From Planctomycetota bacterium (GTDB taxonomy: Bacteria; Planctomycetota; J058): a DNA stretch of 64,000 bases. Positions within the stretch are counted from its first letter, which is position 1, and each line of letters starts with the position of its first letter. This document shows, in pieces, positions 41,194-50,359 of the stretch. Both the position numbers and the translations under genes were made by a program. Where the stretch lies: positions 124,001 to 188,000 of the forward strand of contig JAMLIC010000012.1 in assembly GCA_023954375.1 (NCBI GenBank). Reading direction: 5' to 3'. A model generated the notes under the pieces. The model did not search any database and was not told the DNA's origin. It was given only the letters and a program-made list of their open reading frames with translations.

Positions 41194-44100
41194 GCCCGCG
41201 CGAGGCGAAGGGCCCCGACCCGCCGCGCGAGCCGCTGGCGGAGACGCTCGAGAGCGCGCCGGACGAGCCGACGCTGCGCGAGTCGCCCGGCGGCCGCCGC
41301 GGGCGGGCCAGCCGCGCCGGCCGCAGCGGTCGCGCCGCGCGGCGCCATCCCGACATCGAGGTCGCGCGCCTGCTGGTCAAGCGCGGCCTGGTCGCCAAGG
41401 CGCCGACCGTCGAGGCGCTGCGCACGCAGAAGACCCGGGCCAAGGCGGGCAAGCCGCGCGTCCCGTTCCTCAAGCTGCTCGTGCGCACGGGGGTCCTCGA
41501 CGCGGGGCGCGTCGCCGAGGCGCAGGACGAGATCCGCCGCCACACCTACATCTGCGAGGCGTGCGACGCGCGGACCGTGATCCTGGCCGACTCGCAGACG
41601 CGCGCCGGCGCCTGCCCGCGCTGCGGCCACGAGATCAGCGTCGACCCGCAGACCGACCCGCGCGCCGTCCCGGCGCGCGAGTTCCAGGGGACCGACGCCA
41701 CCCAGGGCTCCGAGGGGGCCACGCAGGCCTGGAAGGGCGGGCCGGCCGGCCTGATCGGCAACCCGGCGGCGAAGCGGCTCGCCCCCGGCGAGGTCGTGTT
41801 CGACAAGTACCTCCTGCAGGAGGAGCTCGGGCGGGGCGCCATGGGCGTCGTCTACCGCGCGCGGCACATCGGCCTGAACAAGGACGTGGCCCTCAAGGTC
41901 CTCGTCCCGACCGACGACAACCGCGAGCACCAGGTGGCGCGCTTCCGCCGCGAGGCGGCGGCCGTGCAGAAGCTGCGCCACCCGGGGATCATCGCCGTCC
42001 ACGACTTCGGCGGCGACGGCGACCTCTACTACCTGACGATGGACCTCGTGCAGGGGGGCGAGTCGCTCCACCGCGCGCTCAAGCGCCGCGAGGCGCCCCT
42101 GCCCCTGCGGCGCCGCCTCGAGCTCATGGTCGAGGTGGGCCACGCCGTCGGTCACGCCCACGAGCGGGGGGTCGTCCACCGCGACCTCAAGCCGGCCAAC
42201 GTCCTGATCGACCCCGAGGGCAAGGCGCTCGTGGCCGACTTCGGCCTGGCGAAGGACGAGGACGACGACGCCGCCGAGCTCACGCGCACGCACGACCGGC
42301 TGGGGACGCCGCTGTTCATGGCCCCCGAGCAGATCCGCCGCGGCGCGGCGCAGGTCGACGGGCGCGCCGACGTGTGGGCGCTGGGGATCATGCTCTTCGT
42401 GTGCGCGACCGGCCGCTACCCGTTCCGCTCGCGCACGGTCATGGACCTCTACCTGCGGATCATGAAGGACGACCCGGACTGGACGGGCACGCGCTACTCC
42501 GCGCCCGACCAGCCGGGGCTCACCGTGATCCCCACGCGCGACTCGTCGGCCTCGTCGGCGGGGGCGTCGTCGGCGGGCGCGGACGCCGCGCCGGGCCCGG
42601 GCCGAGGGCCTGGCGAGGACCGCACCGAGGTCGACGCCGCGCGCGTCGGCGCGGACGGCGCCCTGCCGAAGACGCTGCCCCTGCCGCGCGCGCTGCCGAT
42701 CACGCCGCCGCCGTTCGCGCCGCCCCCGGAGCTCGCCCGGCGCGAGGTCCCGCGCGACCTGCGGCGGATCATCGAGTGCGCGCTCAACAAGCGCCCCGAG
42801 GACCGCTACGCCACGGCCGAGGAGCTGGCGCTCGACCTCGAGCGCTTCCTCGCCGACCGCCCGGTCGAGGCGCGGCGGCCGGCGCTCCTCACGCGGCTCG
42901 GGCGCGCGGTGTGGCGGCGGCGCGTGCTCGCCCGCCTGGCCCTCGGCGCCACGGGCGTCGCCCTCGTCCTCGGGGCGCTCCTCGGTGTGCAGGCCTGGCG
43001 GCGGGCCGAGGACGCGCAGGCGCGCCAGCGGGTCGACGCCCTCTGGGCGGCGACCGGGGCCCAGGGCGCCTACCAGGACTTCGAGGAGCGGCTGGCCCAC
43101 GCGGCGGACCTCGCCGGGCGCCCCGAGGCGCTCCTCTACACGGGCGTGGCGCGGACGCGCCTCATGCGCTGGGCCGAGGCGGCGGGGCCGCTCGAGCAGG
43201 CCGCGCGCGCGGCCGCCGCCCGCGGTGACGGCGGGCTCGTCGGCCGCGTCGCCGTCGAGCGGGCCCACCACGCCCTCGTCTCGGGCGACGCGGCCGCCGC
43301 CCTCGGCCTGGCCCTCGAGGCCGCGCGCCACGACCTCCCCGACCCCCGCCCGGTCCTCTACGCCGGCTTCGCCGCCCTCGCCCTCGGCGACCCCGCCGCG
43401 CTGGAGCGGGTCGACCCGCTCGTGCGCGACGCGGCCGCGCGCCCGGGCGCCCCGCCGCAGCTCGTCGCCTGCGCGGCGCAGCTCGCGCTCGCCCGCGGCC
43501 GCCTCGAGGAGGCGCGCACGCGGCTCCCGCCCGCCGCCGACGACGAGTGGCTGGACCTGACGCTGGCCAGGGCCGCGGTCGCCCTGGCCGAGCGCGACCT
43601 CGCGGGCGCGCAGGCGCTCTTCGGGCGCGTGCGCGAGAAGTTCGTCTTCCGCGAGCTGCGCCACGGCGACGCCGAGGTCAGCTACTACAACAGCCAGGGC
43701 TACGGCCGCCTCGTCGACCGCGAGCTCCGGGGCGCCCTCCTCGCCGACGACGCCGCCGCGGCGCTGTCGCCCTGGCACCCGGGGCCGCTCTTCTACGCCG
43801 GGCGCCTGATGCTCGGCGGCTACGCCGACCCGGCCGCGGCGCTCCCCTACCTGCGCCGGACGCTCGCGCGCGACCCGTTCCACGGCCAGGCGCGCGACCT
43901 CGCCGTGGCGATCCTGGTCGCCGGGCCGCGGCCCGACCTCGACGCCGCGCTGGCGCTGGCGCGCGAGGAGCTGGACCTCCTGCCCGCCGCGCCCGAGCCG
44001 CGGCTGGCGGTCGCCGCGCTCGAGCTGCGGGCGGGGCGGGCCGGGAAGGCCTGGGCGCTCCTCGACGAGGCCGCGCGGCTGGCCGCCGGCAGCGAGCGCC

Positions 44101-44567
44101 ACCTGTGGGCCGTGGCGCTGGCGCGCGCGGCCGTCCTGCGGCGGGTCGACGACCCCCGGCGCGCGGAGCTCGTCCGCCTGGCCGGCGGCGAGCCGACGCC
44201 GCGGCCGGGGGCGACGTCGGTCGACGCGGGCCTGCGCGTGGAGCTCGCCCGGATCGAGCTGGACGCGGGCGACGCGAAGGCCGCGCTCGAGCTCGTGCTC
44301 CCCGTCCTCGAGGCGGCCCGCGACGACCGGGCGCAGGACGCCGCGCGCGTGGTCGCGGCGCGGGCGCAGACGGCGCTGGGCGAGCGCGAGGCGGCCCTGC
44401 GCGAGCTCGGCTGGTTCGTGGCCTGGCGCCCGCTCCGGCCCCTGCCGCCGGACGTGACCCCCGAGGCGCTCCGCGCCTTCCCCGAGCTCCAGCCGCTGCG
44501 CGGCGAGGCGGCCTTCCAGCGGCTCCTCGACGAGCTCGAGCGCCGTCGGGCGTCGCCGCGGCCGTGA
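41190..44567 (+). CDS. Membrane Ser/Thr protein kinase with zinc ribbon and TPR-like ectodomain
   Basis: The protein has 1125 residues. Residues 55-120 form a helical region (VARLLVKRGLVAKAP). A zinc ribbon follows with C122/C125 and C142/C145. The kinase domain (205-555) has GRGAMG (214-219), Lys236, HRDLKPANVLI (330) and DFG (350), with an insertion rich in Ser/Ala/Gly between subdomains X and XI. A membrane helix near 580-600 (LALGATGVALVLGALLGV) leads to about 500 residues of Ala/Leu/Arg-rich TPR-like repeats. It is the fourth-largest gene unit here and has GTGA overlaps at both ends. Confidence 0.9.
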   Translation: MSPREAKGPDPPREPLAETLESAPDEPTLRESPGGRRGRASRAGRSGRAARRHPDIEVARLLVKRGLVAKAPTVEALRTQKTRAKAGKPRVPFLKLLVRTGVLDAGRVAEAQDEIRRHTYICEACDARTVILADSQTRAGACPRCGHEISVDPQTDPRAVPAREFQGTDATQGSEGATQAWKGGPAGLIGNPAAKRLAPGEVVFDKYLLQEELGRGAMGVVYRARHIGLNKDVALKVLVPTDDNREHQVARFRREAAAVQKLRHPGIIAVHDFGGDGDLYYLTMDLVQGGESLHRALKRREAPLPLRRRLELMVEVGHAVGHAHERGVVHRDLKPANVLIDPEGKALVADFGLAKDEDDDAAELTRTHDRLGTPLFMAPEQIRRGAAQVDGRADVWALGIMLFVCATGRYPFRSRTVMDLYLRIMKDDPDWTGTRYSAPDQPGLTVIPTRDSSASSAGASSAGADAAPGPGRGPGEDRTEVDAARVGADGALPKTLPLPRALPITPPPFAPPPELARREVPRDLRRIIECALNKRPEDRYATAEELALDLERFLADRPVEARRPALLTRLGRAVWRRRVLARLALGATGVALVLGALLGVQAWRRAEDAQARQRVDALWAATGAQGAYQDFEERLAHAADLAGRPEALLYTGVARTRLMRWAEAAGPLEQAARAAAARGDGGLVGRVAVERAHHALVSGDAAAALGLALEAARHDLPDPRPVLYAGFAALALGDPAALERVDPLVRDAAARPGAPPQLVACAAQLALARGRLEEARTRLPPAADDEWLDLTLARAAVALAERDLAGAQALFGRVREKFVFRELRHGDAEVSYYNSQGYGRLVDRELRGALLADDAAAALSPWHPGPLFYAGRLMLGGYADPAAALPYLRRTLARDPFHGQARDLAVAILVAGPRPDLDAALALAREELDLLPAAPEPRLAVAALELRAGRAGKAWALLDEAARLAAGSERHLWAVALARAAVLRRVDDPRRAELVRLAGGEPTPRPGATSVDAGLRVELARIELDAGDAKAALELVLPVLEAARDDRAQDAARVVAARAQTALGEREAALRELGWFVAWRPLRPLPPDVTPEALRAFPELQPLRGEAAFQRLLDELERRRASPRP

Positions 44568-45364
44568 CGCGCGTGCGGCTGGGCGTCAGCGCCTGCCTCC
44601 TCGGCGAGCCCGTGCGCTGGGACGGGGGCGACCGGCGCTGCGCGCTCCTGGTCGAGCGCCTGGCCCGCCACGCCGAGCTCGTGGGGGTCTGCCCGGAGGT
44701 CAGCGTCGGGATGGGCGTCCCGCGCGAGCCCGTGCAGCTCGTCGCGACCCTCGGCGGCCCGCGCATGCGCGGCGTGACCTCTCGCCGCGACTGGACGGAC
44801 GCGCTCGCCGCCTGGGCCGCGGCCGCCCTGCGCGACCTCGAGGCGGCGGGGCCGCTGGCCGGGTTCGTGCTCAAGGCGCGCTCGCCCTCGTGCGGCCTCG
44901 ACGCGCCCCTGTTCGACGACCAGGGCGCGCAGGTCGCCGCGGGGCCGGGCCTCTTCGCGCGGGTCGTCACGGCGCTCGGGGTCCCGGCGATCGACGAGGC
45001 GGGGCTGGCCGACCCGGCGCGCAGCGACGACTTCCTCGCCCGCGCCTTCACCCGCGCGCGCCTCCTCGCCGGCGAGGCCCTGCCGCGCGGCCTCGCCCGC
45101 GCCCTCGGCGCGCGCGACCTCGCCGGGCTCGCCCGGCCCTCGACGCCGGGCCGCTGGGCGCGCGCCCTCGCGGGCGCCCTGCGCCGGCTGCGCGCCGACC
45201 TGTCGCCCGGAGAGCTGAGCGTCGCGCGCGCCGCCCTCGCCGCGCTGTGGGCCGGCCGCGTCGACGCGGCGGGGGCGCGCGCGTGCCTGCGGCGCCTGGC
45301 GCGGGCGCGCGGCCGCGCCGGCGACCTGCTGCTCGAGCCCTACCCGGCCGACCTGGAGCCCTGA
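44564..45364 (+). CDS. DUF523 (YbbK-like) protein with a DUF1722-like C-terminal region
   Basis: The protein has 266 residues. The DUF523 part carries its conserved cysteines: SACLLGEPVRWDGG, VCPEVSVGMGVPREP and KARSPSCGL. The remaining 110 residues are helical (RALGARDLAGLARPS, DLSPGELSVARAALAALWAG) and may correspond to a shortened YbgA/DUF1722-type domain. The two domains are often fused. DUF523 proteins are thought to bind metal or an iron-sulfur cluster and have been linked to 2-thiouracil desulfidase activity in one lineage. The GTG start overlaps the kinase stop by 4 nt. Confidence 0.85.
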   Translation: MTRVRLGVSACLLGEPVRWDGGDRRCALLVERLARHAELVGVCPEVSVGMGVPREPVQLVATLGGPRMRGVTSRRDWTDALAAWAAAALRDLEAAGPLAGFVLKARSPSCGLDAPLFDDQGAQVAAGPGLFARVVTALGVPAIDEAGLADPARSDDFLARAFTRARLLAGEALPRGLARALGARDLAGLARPSTPGRWARALAGALRRLRADLSPGELSVARAALAALWAGRVDAAGARACLRRLARARGRAGDLLLEPYPADLEP

Positions 45365-45365
45365 C

Positions 45366-47306
45366 CTACTCGCCGAGGTCGAGCTCCCAGGTGTCGTCGA
45401 GCCACTCGCCGCTGCTCTCCTGGCCGCCGAAGAGCACCACGACCTCCCGCCGCGGGTCGTAGGCCGCCGCCTGCCAGCGGCGCGCCGGGGGGCGCTCGGG
45501 GACTTCGAGCTCCGTCCACCGCTCGTCCTGGCGCAGCCACGCGTCGTCACCCACGGGCCGGCCGCCGCAGAGCACGAGCAGCCCGCGGTGCGTCCACAGG
45601 AGCGACGGCCCGCGGCGCAGGCCCATGGGCAAGGTCGCGTGCTGGCGCCAGCCGTCGGTGGGGGACCAGCCCCAGTGCTCGTCGCCGCCGCGCTCCCCCG
45701 CGCCGACGACCGCCACCCCCTGCCGCGTCGGGTCCCAGGCGGCGCCGAACAGGCGGCGGCCGGTGGGCGGCGTCCCCTCGTTCTCGACCGGGACCACCCC
45801 GTCGCCGCTCCAGCGCCACACGTTCGACACCACCTGGAGCTTGAACGGCGCGCCTCCGAGGAACACGACCCCCGGCAGCCCCGGGACGTGGACCGCCCCG
45901 TGGCCGGCGAGGGCGAGGGCCGACCCGCCGTCGAGTCGCTGCTGCCAGCGCTCGCCGTCGAACTCCCACAGGTCGGCGAGGCCCTCGCCCGTCCCGCCGA
46001 CGACCTTCCCGCCGTGGAGGACGAGGCGCCCGTTGACCTCGTCGTAGGCCATCGCGGGCGAGTAGCGCGGGGGCGGCCTGACGTCGACCGCCTCCTCACG
46101 CCAGGCGGCGCCGTCCCAGGACCACAGGTCGTCGTGGCCTCGCCCGTGGCCGTGCCCCCCGAAGAGCACGACCACGCCGCGCCGCGGGTCGTAGGTCATC
46201 GCGTGGTTGCAGCGGGCCGGCGGCGCCTGGGCCGGCGCGAGCCGCCGCCAGCGCGGACCCGCGCTGGTCGGCGCCTGCTCGCGGGCCGGTTCCGGCGGCG
46301 GGGGAGGCGGCCCTGGCTCGGCGCGCGGCGGGGGCGCGCGCGTGAGCAGCCAGGCGAGGGTCAGCGCGGCCAGCCCCGCGAGCGCGCCGAGCGCGGCCGT
46401 GCGCCGTCCGCGGCACGGGGCGCGCCCCGCGTCGGCGGGCGCGTCGCCCCGCAGGAACCGCTCGAGGTCCGCCGCGACCGCCGCCGCCGAGGGGTAGCGC
46501 TGCTCGGGCGGCCGCGCCAGGCAGCGCAGGACGATCGCCTCCAGGGCCGGCGGCACCTCCGGCCGCCGCGCGCGCGGGGACGGGACCGGCGCCGTGAGCG
46601 CCGCGTGCAGGACCATGATCACGCTCGCGCCCTCGAACGGCGGCGCGCCCGTCAGCAGATGGTAGAGCGTGGCCCCGAGCGACCAGACGTCGGCGCGCGC
46701 GTCGACCCGCTGGCCGTCGGCCTGCTCGGGCGCCATGTAGGCGGGCGTGCCCAGGAGCTCGCCCGTGCGCGTGAGCGCGTCCGCGCCCTCGGTCAGCCTG
46801 GCCAGGCCGAAGTCCATGACGAGCGGCGCGTCGTCCGGGCGGACGAGGACGTTGGCCGGCTTCAGGTCCCGGTGCAGGACCCCGTGGGCGTGCGCGTGCT
46901 CGAGCGCGCGCGCGATCCCCAGCGCGAGCCGCGCGGCCCGCTCGACCGGGAGCGGCCCCCGCCGCAGCGCCGCGTCGAGCGGCGCGCCCTCGACCAGGTC
47001 CATGGCGATCCACGCGCGCCCGGCCTCGTCGCGCCCGACCTCGTGGACGGCGACGATCCCCGGGTGGCGCAGGCGCGCCGCGGCCTGGGCCTCGACGAGG
47101 AAGCGCCGCTCGTCGCGCTCGTCGACGCCGGCGGGCGCCAGGCGCAGCTTGAGGGCGACCTCGCGCCCGAGGTCGACGTGGCGGGCCTCGAAGACGACCC
47201 CCATGGCGCCGCGCCCCAGCTCGCGCAGGAGCAGGAAGGGGCCCACGCGCTGACCGGGCTGCGGCGGCCCATGGCGGGGGGGCGGGGCTCCTGGGGCGGT
47301 CGGCAC
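45366..47306 (-). CDS. Membrane Ser/Thr protein kinase with extracytoplasmic Kelch-type propeller (paralogue)
   Basis: The protein has 646 residues. Kinase domain 20-290 with GRGAMG (31-36), Lys53, HRDLKPANVLV and DFGLARL, then a Cys-containing basic segment, one membrane helix (about 311-327, AALGALAGLAALTLAWLL), a Pro-rich linker and about 280 residues of Kelch-like blades (VVVLFGGHGHGRGHDDLWSWDG, RLVLHGGKVVGG, DDTWELDL). It shares the layout of the kinase at 2267, which suggests one duplicated signalling system. The GTG start is preceded 6 nt upstream by TAGCCT, so the mRNA is likely leaderless. Confidence 0.9.
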   Translation of the reverse strand: MPTAPGAPPPRHGPPQPGQRVGPFLLLRELGRGAMGVVFEARHVDLGREVALKLRLAPAGVDERDERRFLVEAQAAARLRHPGIVAVHEVGRDEAGRAWIAMDLVEGAPLDAALRRGPLPVERAARLALGIARALEHAHAHGVLHRDLKPANVLVRPDDAPLVMDFGLARLTEGADALTRTGELLGTPAYMAPEQADGQRVDARADVWSLGATLYHLLTGAPPFEGASVIMVLHAALTAPVPSPRARRPEVPPALEAIVLRCLARPPEQRYPSAAAVAADLERFLRGDAPADAGRAPCRGRRTAALGALAGLAALTLAWLLTRAPPPRAEPGPPPPPPEPAREQAPTSAGPRWRRLAPAQAPPARCNHAMTYDPRRGVVVLFGGHGHGRGHDDLWSWDGAAWREEAVDVRPPPRYSPAMAYDEVNGRLVLHGGKVVGGTGEGLADLWEFDGERWQQRLDGGSALALAGHGAVHVPGLPGVVFLGGAPFKLQVVSNVWRWSGDGVVPVENEGTPPTGRRLFGAAWDPTRQGVAVVGAGERGGDEHWGWSPTDGWRQHATLPMGLRRGPSLLWTHRGLLVLCGGRPVGDDAWLRQDERWTELEVPERPPARRWQAAAYDPRREVVVLFGGQESSGEWLDDTWELDLGE

Positions 47307-47312
47307 GTCCGG

Positions 47313-47318
47313 AGGCTA
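47313..47318 (-). promoter_or_regulatory. -10 box of leaderless promoter (TAGCCT)
   Basis: TAGCCT on the minus strand ends 6 nt before the GTG at 47306. No ribosome-binding site. Confidence 0.45.
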
Positions 47319-47391
47319 CGCGGGGGTCGTCGTCGCGCGCCAGCGCGCCGCCGCGCGTGGGCGCCTCGCGCCGATCAGGCTGCGAGCGCCT

Positions 47392-50121
47392 TCAGGGGCG
47401 CGCCGCGTGCAGGAGCGCCTCGCGCAGCTCGGCCCGCGTCGGCGCGGCCATCCACCGGGGCTCGAGGTCCTCGTCGCTCACGACGAGCCGCGCCAGCTCG
47501 GATACGGCGCGCACGAGGTCGGCGCGGCGGTCCTGCGTGCCCACGACGACGAGCGCGCCCACGACGTGGGGCTGCTCGGCCGGCAGGACGATCCCGGGGC
47601 GGCTGCGGGCCACGAGCAGGGCCAGGCGGCCCTCGCCCGGGACGACCGCGCGCACGACGGCGAGGCAGCCCAGGGTGGTCGTCCGGGCGTGGTCGACCAG
47701 GGCCGCCGCCAGGACGTCGGGCGGCTGGCCGAGCCGCGGCGCGAGCTCGGGGCCGGCGAGCCCCAGCAGGTCGGGCAGCGTGGCCCGCGCCTCGAGGTCG
47801 AGGACGGCGGCGTCGAGGAGCAGGCCCTCGAGGAGGCCGCGCGCGGCGCCGTGGCGGTGGACGAGGGCGTGGACCACGTCGCCCGCGGTCGCGCGCCGGC
47901 CGGTGTGGAGGACGCGGGCCCCGTCCTCGCCCTCGAGGATCGCCGGCAGGAACGGGTCGCCGGCGGCGACGCGCGAGAGGGCCACGAGGGGGGACGCGTC
48001 GTCGGGCCGGAGCTGCACCTCCACCCACTCGGCGTCGCCGGCGGCGACCCGCTCGTCCCAGGCGAGGAGGTCGATCGGCCCGAGGAACGCGCCGGGGAGC
48101 CCGTCGCCGGGCACCCGCCCGGGCGACCAGGCGGCGGCCTCGGGGACGTGGAGCTCCGCGCGCGCGACCGCGGCGGCGGCGGCGTTCACCTCCGGGGCGG
48201 AGGTGACCGCGAGCACCGCGGCCGCGTCCGCCGCGTGGGCCTGCGAGAGGACCACGTCCCGGGAGGGGTCGCCGTGGACGACCGCCAGCCCGTCCTGCGT
48301 CGCCGCGGCGCAGCGGCCGGCGTCCGGGTCCACGAGCCACACCGGCAGGCCGAGGGTCGAGAGGCGGCGCGCGATCGCGCGGGCGGTCGGCCCGGCGCCG
48401 ACGAGGAGCACGCCGCGGCGCGCCGCCTCGGCGGGTGGCCGGCCCTCGCTCAGCGCCGCCAGGAGCTCGGTCCCCCTCGTGGCCTCGAGGACGCGCTCGC
48501 GCAGGTCGTCGTCGGCGAACGAGCGCGCCACGTCGTCCAGGATCGCCCACTGCGCCCCCTGGTCGGGCGCCGGCACGAGGACCATGACGACCACCTGCGC
48601 CGGCCGGCCGTCGGCGGCGTCGAAGTCGATCCCGACGGGCGACAGGCCGACCGCGACCGCCGGCCGCTCGAGCGCCGGGAGGCGCGCGTTGGGGACGGCG
48701 ACGCCGCGGCCGAGGCCGGTCGGCATGAGCTCCTCGCGGCCGATCACGGCGCGGGCGACCTCGTCGGCCGTCAGCGGCGTGGCGGGCGCGAGCGCCCGGG
48801 CCAGCTCGCGGATCGCCTCCTCGCGCGTGCCGGCCGCCAGGCGGCGCACGAAGGCGCGCGGGACGACGAAGTCGCGGAAGCGCTGCGGGCGCGGCGGGCG
48901 CAGGACGCGCTGGATCAGCGGGCCGCTGGCGGCCGAGGTGACGAGCGCCATGACGACGAGGGCGACGAAGAGCCGCGGGTCGATCACGCCGTACTCGAGC
49001 GCCAGGAGGCCGAGGATGATCTCCATGGCCCCGCGGGCGTTCATCCCCAGCCCGATCGCCCAGGCCTCCCGCGGTGGGGTCCCGGCCCAGCGCGCGCCGA
49101 GCCCGCAGCCGAGGAGCTTGCCGGCGGTCGCCAGGGCCAGGACGAGGAGCACGAGGCCCGGGTCGAACGCGCCCAGGAAGTCGACGCGCAGGCCGACGGT
49201 GGCGAAGAACAGCGGGGCGAAGAGCACGGCGACGAAGTGCTCGAGCGTGCGGCGGGTGTGCTCGCGCAGGTGGCCGGAGTCGCCGATCGCCACGCCGACG
49301 AGGAAGGTGCCGAAGATCGCGTGCACGCCGATCCACTCGGTCGCGGCGGCGCCGAGGAGGGCCAGCACGAGCGACAGGCCGAGGACGCCGGCCGGGGCGC
49401 TGGCGTGGGCCTGCACCCAGGGGAGCGCGCGGTGGACGGCCCAGCGCAGGACGGTCAGCGAGAACGCGGCGAAGCCGAGGGTCAGGGCGATCACCGCCCC
49501 GATCGGCAGGCCGTGGTGGACGCCCAGGAGGCCCAGGATCAGCGCGAAGGCGATCCAGCCGACGAGGTCCTGCACGATCGCGGCGGCGACGATCGTCATG
49601 CCGAGGTCGGTGCGGAAGAGCTGCAGGTCGAGGAGCGTGCGGGCGATCACCGGCAGGGCCGAGATCGACAGGGCCGTGCCCAGGAACAGGGCCGAGATCA
49701 GCGGGTCGGCGCCCGGGGCCACGCCGAGGAGGGTGGGCGCCCACCAGGCGATCCCGAAGCCCAGCGCGAACGGCGCGGCGAGGCCCGTCACGCTGACGGT
49801 GAGCGCGACGCGCCCCTGGCGGCGCACGCGCTGGAGGTCGACCTCCAGGCCGGCGACGAGGAGGAACAGGGCCACCGAGACGGTGGCGATCCCGTCGAGC
49901 GCCAGCGCGGCGCCGCCCTCGCGCGGCAGGACGCGCGCGGCCAGGTCGGGCGCCAGGCGGCCGAACACGGTCGGCCCGAGGAGCACGCCGGCCAGGATCT
50001 CGCCGATCACCGCCGGCTGGCGCCAGCGGCGCGCCACCTCGCCCAGGAGCCGCGCCGCGGCGAGCAGCAGCGCCAGGGCCAGGAACAGGCCGGTGACCTC
50101 GTCGGGCGCCAGGCGGCTCAT
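47392..50121 (-). CDS. CPA2-type cation/proton antiporter with EIIA-like, TrkA-N and second EIIA-like domains
   Basis: The protein has 909 residues. Residues 1-395 are a Na+/H+-exchanger membrane domain of about 12 helices (IGEILAGVLLGPTVFG, ALFLLVAGLEVDL, ALFLGTALSISALPV). About 430-560 resembles PTS EIIA type 2 (PtsN) domains, but the phospho-His in the G-x-A-x-P-H motif is Asn (GVAVPNARLP). A Rossmann TrkA-N domain follows (GVLLVGAGPTARAIARRL ... VHGDPSRDVVL), then about 140 residues like a second EIIA (about 765-905). The architecture suggests a K+ or Na+ antiporter gated by nucleotide and by a non-phosphorylatable EIIA-like module. The GTG/ATG at 50121 gives an ordinary N-terminus. Confidence 0.87.
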   Translation of the reverse strand: MSRLAPDEVTGLFLALALLLAAARLLGEVARRWRQPAVIGEILAGVLLGPTVFGRLAPDLAARVLPREGGAALALDGIATVSVALFLLVAGLEVDLQRVRRQGRVALTVSVTGLAAPFALGFGIAWWAPTLLGVAPGADPLISALFLGTALSISALPVIARTLLDLQLFRTDLGMTIVAAAIVQDLVGWIAFALILGLLGVHHGLPIGAVIALTLGFAAFSLTVLRWAVHRALPWVQAHASAPAGVLGLSLVLALLGAAATEWIGVHAIFGTFLVGVAIGDSGHLREHTRRTLEHFVAVLFAPLFFATVGLRVDFLGAFDPGLVLLVLALATAGKLLGCGLGARWAGTPPREAWAIGLGMNARGAMEIILGLLALEYGVIDPRLFVALVVMALVTSAASGPLIQRVLRPPRPQRFRDFVVPRAFVRRLAAGTREEAIRELARALAPATPLTADEVARAVIGREELMPTGLGRGVAVPNARLPALERPAVAVGLSPVGIDFDAADGRPAQVVVMVLVPAPDQGAQWAILDDVARSFADDDLRERVLEATRGTELLAALSEGRPPAEAARRGVLLVGAGPTARAIARRLSTLGLPVWLVDPDAGRCAAATQDGLAVVHGDPSRDVVLSQAHAADAAAVLAVTSAPEVNAAAAAVARAELHVPEAAAWSPGRVPGDGLPGAFLGPIDLLAWDERVAAGDAEWVEVQLRPDDASPLVALSRVAAGDPFLPAILEGEDGARVLHTGRRATAGDVVHALVHRHGAARGLLEGLLLDAAVLDLEARATLPDLLGLAGPELAPRLGQPPDVLAAALVDHARTTTLGCLAVVRAVVPGEGRLALLVARSRPGIVLPAEQPHVVGALVVVGTQDRRADLVRAVSELARLVVSDEDLEPRWMAAPTRAELREALLHAARP

Positions 50122-50220
50122 GGGGACCCGTGTGTCTCACCGCGGGCCGGCGGGACGGCCACCCCGCGGGGCGGGGGCGAGGGGCGCAAGCGGTGTACCC
50201 GTGCGTTGCGATGCGCCAGG

Positions 50221-50327
50221 ACGGTCACCGAGGACACCGAGGGTGCACCGAGGACACCGAGAGGTCCTTTCACGTCAAGGAAGGCGCTCGGTGCCCCCGG
50301 TGTGTCCTCGGTGTCCTCGGTGACCGT
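50221..50327. repeat. Long imperfect palindrome of CACCGAGGA units
   Basis: Arms 50221-50263 and 50287-50327 are near reverse complements (ACGGTCACCGAGGACACCGAGG...). Units of 9 nt (CACCGAGGA) repeat two to four times in each arm. It lies in the 238-nt gap between two minus-strand genes (antiporter start at 50121 and stop at 50360), so it would be the 3' end of the 50360 gene transcript and close to the antiporter promoter. Same design as the elements at 12129 and 17093 with different unit sequence. Confidence 0.8.
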
Positions 50328-50359
50328 TCTCTGCTCGTCAGATCAAGAGGTCGGCGCGG

